Below, piece after piece: positions 20,249 to 23,256 of a stretch of DNA of 23,256 nucleotides; within the stretch, counting starts at the first letter, position 1; each line of letters starts with the position of its first letter. Source of the DNA: a virus. The position numbers were made by a program, and so were the translations under genes. A model generated the notes under the pieces. The model was not told the DNA's origin, did not search any database, and saw only the letters and a list, made by a program, of their open reading frames with translations. The stretch covers positions 1 through 23,256 of IMG/VR virus record IMGVR_UViG_3300031576_000275, one strand, 5' to 3'.

Positions 20249-21406
20249 ATGGCTGTTTCTACTTTTGGTCGTCCGGGTCTTGATGGCACCGGAACTGCAC
20301 CAGCCGCAAACCTTCTCAAAGTCTTTGCTGGCGAAGTTATCACTAACTTCCAACTGAATCAAATGTTCCTGGGTTTAACCCAGATGAAGAATGTTTCAGG
20401 TGGAGCGATTTCGTGGGACTTCCCTGTTGTCGGTGGTGCTACTGTGTCGTATCATACTGCGGGTTCTAATGTTCTTACGGACGATGATAATATCGCGGGT
20501 CGTAAGTATCTGAAGAAAGTCCTTGCTGCGAAGCGTACTGTCCATATGGATAAGTCGCTTGTGGCTCCCGTGTTCTTTGATCGTCTTGATGAGAAGCTTT
20601 CTCACTATGATTATCGTGGTAAGGTTGCTGGTCAGTTAGGCGAAGCGTTGGCCCGTACTGTGGATATGAATATCCAGCGGTTACTTTGGGCTTGCGGTTT
20701 AGCGGCTGGTGGCGCGACTATCACTGGCGGTTATCCTGTGGGTACCTTCGGTTCAACGTCTAAAAATGTTGGTGCATTTTCTGCCCTGACCTCGGCTGCG
20801 CTTGTCAAATCGCTTTCTGATATGAAGATTGCGTTTGATAACAAGCTTGTGCCCCGTGATGGCCGGTTTGCAACGATGGCCCCTGATGTCATGGCGCGGT
20901 TGTTTATTGATAGCAACTCGACGATTCCAGGTCTTCAGTGGGTTGATAGGGATTTCAGTGGTATGCCGGTGTCTAACGGGTCTTTCAAGGATGGAAAGGT
21001 TCCCCACCTTTTCGGATTTACTCTTTTAGAGACTCCTAACAGTGACTTCGGCGCTGTTACTGAAACGTATGGTCCTTACGATACTGCTGGTAACTTAGGT
21101 GGTCTTGGTGCTGATGATGGTGTTGCTAATACTACGAATTATAATCTTTATGATTCGGCGTTAGCAGTTACTAATCAGGCTGTTACGTCTAATAACGACT
21201 ATACTGCTACCTATAACTCCGGCACTTCTACGCCTATTGCTCTTTGTTTCCAGCAAGAAGCCATTGGTACAGTGAAGTTAGAGGATCTCTCGGTTGAGTC
21301 GGAATACATGATTGAGTATCGTGGTAGCCTTGTGGTTGCCAGTATGACGCTCGGTCACGGCATTCTGCGCCCCGAGTGTATCGGTGTTATCGGAGACCTT
21401 TCGTAA
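20249..21406 (+). CDS. Major capsid protein, T7 gp10-like
   Basis: A 385-residue protein. The open frame goes back to 20195, but ATG 20249 follows TAGGAG at the proper distance and gives the typical MAVSTFGRPG start. Visible blocks are VFAGEVITNFQLNQMFLGL, SWDFPVVGGATVSYHTAG, HMDKSLVAPVFFDRLDEKL and the helix GQLGEALARTVDMNIQRLL (HK97-fold spine), and the C-terminus LVVASMTLGHGILRPECIGVI. It is longer than T7 gp10A (345). The middle to late part, with FGAVTETYGPYDTAGNLGGL and a TNNYT-like insert, is probably a surface loop. Codon use is more GC-rich than in the early genes, as expected for a highly expressed gene. Confidence 0.95.
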   Translation: MAVSTFGRPGLDGTGTAPAANLLKVFAGEVITNFQLNQMFLGLTQMKNVSGGAISWDFPVVGGATVSYHTAGSNVLTDDDNIAGRKYLKKVLAAKRTVHMDKSLVAPVFFDRLDEKLSHYDYRGKVAGQLGEALARTVDMNIQRLLWACGLAAGGATITGGYPVGTFGSTSKNVGAFSALTSAALVKSLSDMKIAFDNKLVPRDGRFATMAPDVMARLFIDSNSTIPGLQWVDRDFSGMPVSNGSFKDGKVPHLFGFTLLETPNSDFGAVTETYGPYDTAGNLGGLGADDGVANTTNYNLYDSALAVTNQAVTSNNDYTATYNSGTSTPIALCFQQEAIGTVKLEDLSVESEYMIEYRGSLVVASMTLGHGILRPECIGVIGDLS

Positions 21407-21411
21407 TATTA

Positions 21412-21470
21412 TGGTGGTCATAGTTACGGCCATCATCCACATCCTGTAGAAATACAGGGTCCATTTTTTT
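21412..21470 (+). other. Two hairpins after the capsid gene
   Basis: TGGTGGTC 21412-21419 pairs with GGCCATCA 21428-21435 (8 bp, two wobbles). CCTGTA 21443-21448 pairs with TACAGG 21453-21458 around a GAAA tetraloop, followed 5 bases later by seven T residues (21464-21470). The second could be a weak terminator; both could protect the mRNA 3' end. Confidence 0.55.
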
Positions 21471-21473
21471 AAG

Positions 21474-21506
21474 CCCTCTTGGGAGCAATCTCAGGAGGGT
21501 TTTTTT
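21474..21506 (+). terminator. Intrinsic terminator after the capsid gene
   Basis: CCCTCTTGGG 21474-21483 pairs with CTCAGGAGGG 21490-21499 (10 bp including G-T wobbles, loop AGCAAT) and is followed directly by TTTTTTT (21500-21506). This is a canonical intrinsic terminator placed like the T7 terminator after gene 10, and it would set capsid expression above that of the tail genes by partial read-through. Confidence 0.85.
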
Positions 21507-21526
21507 CGTTTTCTGAGGAGTTAATA

Positions 21527-22147
21527 ATGGTTGCTCGTACAACTAAACTTGTTGCGGTGAATATGATTCTATCCGCTGCAGGTGAACTACCTGTTACTGC
21601 TATTACAGGTACTGTATCTGACGGGGCAGATTCCTTATTAGCTCAAAATATCTTAGAAGAAACTTCCAATAACATCCAAACAATCGGATGGTACTTTAAC
21701 ACCAGGATTGGGCCAATAGATTTAGTTCCTGCTGCAAGTAAAATTACAATAGCAGATACAATTTTAAGAATAGAATTTTATAACTATAATGATTTAACTG
21801 GATATACTATTCGTGATGATGCAAGTGTAAATAGATTATATGATCTAAAAAACCAAACCTTCACGATAACTACTACAATTTCAGTAAAGTCTATTATAGA
21901 CCTTGTACAGTGGATAGATCTTCCCGAAGCTGCTCGTCAATATATTGCTAAAAAGGCGTCCAGAATCTTCGTAGATCGTCATGTTTCAGATCCTAATTTA
22001 GCTCGCTTAACCCGTCAGGATGAGGCCGAAGCTATGGCCCTTTTAATGAGAGAGCAAACCCAGACTTCTAATCCCCGTGTATTTGGCCCTGATATGGCCT
22101 GGATAGTAGACCGTGGGAAGCCTTTGGATTGGGTTACTAATGCTTAG
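21527..22147 (+). CDS. Tail tubular protein A, T7 gp11-like
   Basis: A 206-residue protein (T7 gp11: 196). ATG 21527 has GAGGAG 6 bases upstream; the longer open frame from 21479 would run through the terminator stem and is unlikely. The product starts MVARTTKLVAVNMILSAAGE. It has the family marks: NMILSAAGELPV, ETSNNIQTIGWYFNTR, DLVQWIDLPEAARQYIAKKAS and a C-terminal LMREQTQTSN. It forms the ring that joins the connector to the tail nozzle (gp12). Confidence 0.94.
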   Translation: MVARTTKLVAVNMILSAAGELPVTAITGTVSDGADSLLAQNILEETSNNIQTIGWYFNTRIGPIDLVPAASKITIADTILRIEFYNYNDLTGYTIRDDASVNRLYDLKNQTFTITTTISVKSIIDLVQWIDLPEAARQYIAKKASRIFVDRHVSDPNLARLTRQDEAEAMALLMREQTQTSNPRVFGPDMAWIVDRGKPLDWVTNA

Positions 22148-22154
22148 CTCAGGA

Positions 22155-22242
22155 CGTAATAGGAAGCCTTATAGGCTCTCCAACCCCTAAGTAGACCAGT
22201 AGCACCTTTAGACCATCCAAACGCCCTATAAGCCTTCCTATT
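22155..22242 (+). repeat. Dispersed repeat, copy B, with promoter-like core
   Basis: Matches the reverse complement of 5610-5690 at about 60 of 81 positions. It ends in inverted arms: AATAGGAAG-C-CTTATAGG (22158-22175) and CCTATAAG-C-CTTCCTATT (22225-22242), 9 + 8 bp with one C-C mismatch and a 49-base loop. The + strand also reads TAATAGGAAGCCTTATA then GGCTCT, the same 17-base layout as the T7 promoter TAATACGACTCACTATA then GGGAGA (12 of 17 identical by my count). It lies in the gap before tail tubular protein B, which may be transcribed from here. Promoter status is a hypothesis. Confidence 0.7.
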
Positions 22243-22286
22243 GAGTTTGGGAGGGTTTTACAAAGATACCTTGGAGACTGAACGAT

Positions 22287-23256
22287 ATGCCCTTAGTCAG
22301 ACAGCCTATAAACAACCTCTTAGGAGGTGTTAGCCAACAGGCTCCGGCTGTGCGGTCTTTAGACCAATGTGAGAGGATGGAAAACGCTTGGCCGAGTCCG
22401 ATTCTTGGGCTTACGAAGCGACCTCCTACCAAGCATATTAAGAAGTTAGCTCAGACTCCCGAATCGACCTCAAAATACCACATAATCAACCGTAGTCCTA
22501 CGGAACAGTATTTGTTAGTCTTTAAAAACAATATTCTTCATGCCTATACTCTTAAGGCTATTGCAGGGTATCTTTCGGCTGGAGCCCAGATGGTCATTCA
22601 AGACCCGGCAGCCACCGGATATAACTATCTTATTTCATCTACAGCCGCTAAATTAAAAGTGCATACCGTTGCGGATTATACGTTTATTGTTAATAATTCT
22701 ATAACAACTGCAATGGATATATTAACTACAGCGGCTAAACCGTTTAACACGGAAGCTTATGTGTTTGTTAGACAAGGCAACTATAAGACCAACTACTCTA
22801 TTAGAATTAAAGTAGGCGGAACAGATCAGACAGTTACAGTTAAAACTTGGAACGGTACTACAGGTATTGCAGGTTCAACAGCCGTACCTTCTATTACAAA
22901 TACTGAATTAAACAGTATTAAAACTGATGATATTGCTCAAGAATTATTACTTCGTTTAGATAATGCTTGGAACGGTGCTTCCGGCTACGTCACAGGAACG
23001 TCTGGTATTCGTAAAGGTTCTGTTGTCAAAGTTACGTTTACTTCAGTAGCTAATATTGTTGAAACTGTGGATAGTGTTGGTGACTCCGTATTAGCGACCG
23101 TTTGGAAAGAGATTCCCCGTGTTGCTGGATATCTTCCTGAGATATGCACGGATGGGTTTATAGTTAAAGTTGGCGGTACTGAAGAAATTGTTGCCGATGA
23201 TTACTATGTTAAGTTTATTTCTGATGAAGGTGTTGGTACATTTGCAAAAGGCCATT
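22287..23256 (+). CDS. Tail tubular protein B, T7 gp12-like (partial)
   Basis: ATG 22287; the frame is open to the right edge (323 codons; T7 gp12 is 794). The N-terminus MPLVRQPINNLLGGVSQQAP then RSLDQCERMENAWPSPILGL and TKRPPTKHI is typical (the GGVSQQ, E..NA.P and G..KRPP marks). HIINRSPTEQYLLVF and DYTFIVNNSITT follow the usual pattern of the tail nozzle. It builds the tail nozzle and lies after copy B of the dispersed repeat. TTGGAG at 22271-22276 may serve as its ribosome-binding site. The C-terminal half is outside the window. Confidence 0.95.
   Translation, partial: MPLVRQPINNLLGGVSQQAPAVRSLDQCERMENAWPSPILGLTKRPPTKHIKKLAQTPESTSKYHIINRSPTEQYLLVFKNNILHAYTLKAIAGYLSAGAQMVIQDPAATGYNYLISSTAAKLKVHTVADYTFIVNNSITTAMDILTTAAKPFNTEAYVFVRQGNYKTNYSIRIKVGGTDQTVTVKTWNGTTGIAGSTAVPSITNTELNSIKTDDIAQELLLRLDNAWNGASGYVTGTSGIRKGSVVKVTFTSVANIVETVDSVGDSVLATVWKEIPRVAGYLPEICTDGFIVKVGGTEEIVADDYYVKFISDEGVGTFAKGH

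Overview
The window is the left and central part of the genome of a T7-like podovirus (Autographiviridae-type). Every protein gene lies on the + strand. The order matches T7: an accessory early block, a single-subunit RNA polymerase, ssDNA-binding protein, a resolvase-like endonuclease, primase-helicase, a ligase, family A DNA polymerase, 5'-3' exonuclease, head-tail connector, scaffold, major capsid, tail tubular protein A, and tail tubular protein B (cut by the right edge). The sequence is AT-rich with tightly packed and overlapping genes (many ATGA or TAATG junctions). It encodes four tRNAs: Leu(UAA), Ile(UAU), Lys(UUU) and Glu(UUC). The host cannot be read from the sequence. A secreted beta-rich protein at 3174-3623 is faintly reminiscent of planctomycete secreted proteins, but this is a weak hint.

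Layout. 1-2360 holds small early genes: a HAD-type phosphatase of the kind linked to RNA repair, a tiny membrane protein, and phage orphan families (DUF7178-like and DUF6948-like). 2354-4201 is an unusual accessory block: a protein made of about 50 Gly-X dipeptides encoded by a hexanucleotide repeat, three tRNAs, a structured non-coding stretch that may form a pseudoknot, and a signal-peptide protein. 4220-6054 is a run of very small genes, several with Cys-pair (zinc-type) motifs, plus a 216-base gene-free stretch upstream of the RNA polymerase. 6048-17164 is the transcription and replication module. 17161-23256 is the virion module.

How the parts fit. The phage RNA polymerase would transcribe middle and late genes. 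SSB, primase-helicase, DNA polymerase and exonuclease form a T7-type replisome. The position where T7 carries DNA ligase is taken by an RNA ligase of the Rnl2 type. Together with the HAD protein and phage tRNAs this suggests an RNA (tRNA) repair capability. A bicistronic hairpin/terminator region follows the capsid gene, as in T7.

The most unusual points are: (1) a dispersed repeat with a TTATAGGGC core, shared between the region before the RNA polymerase, the region between the two tail tubular genes, and the inside of the exonuclease gene; its best copy resembles a T7 promoter; (2) a DNA polymerase whose exonuclease motif I starts before any ATG, implying an AUU-type start or a frameshift; (3) a LAGLIDADG homing endonuclease overlapping the polymerase 3' end with no ATG; (4) the structured RNA between tRNA-Leu and the secreted protein; (5) tRNAs with non-standard features (1-72 mismatch, C33).
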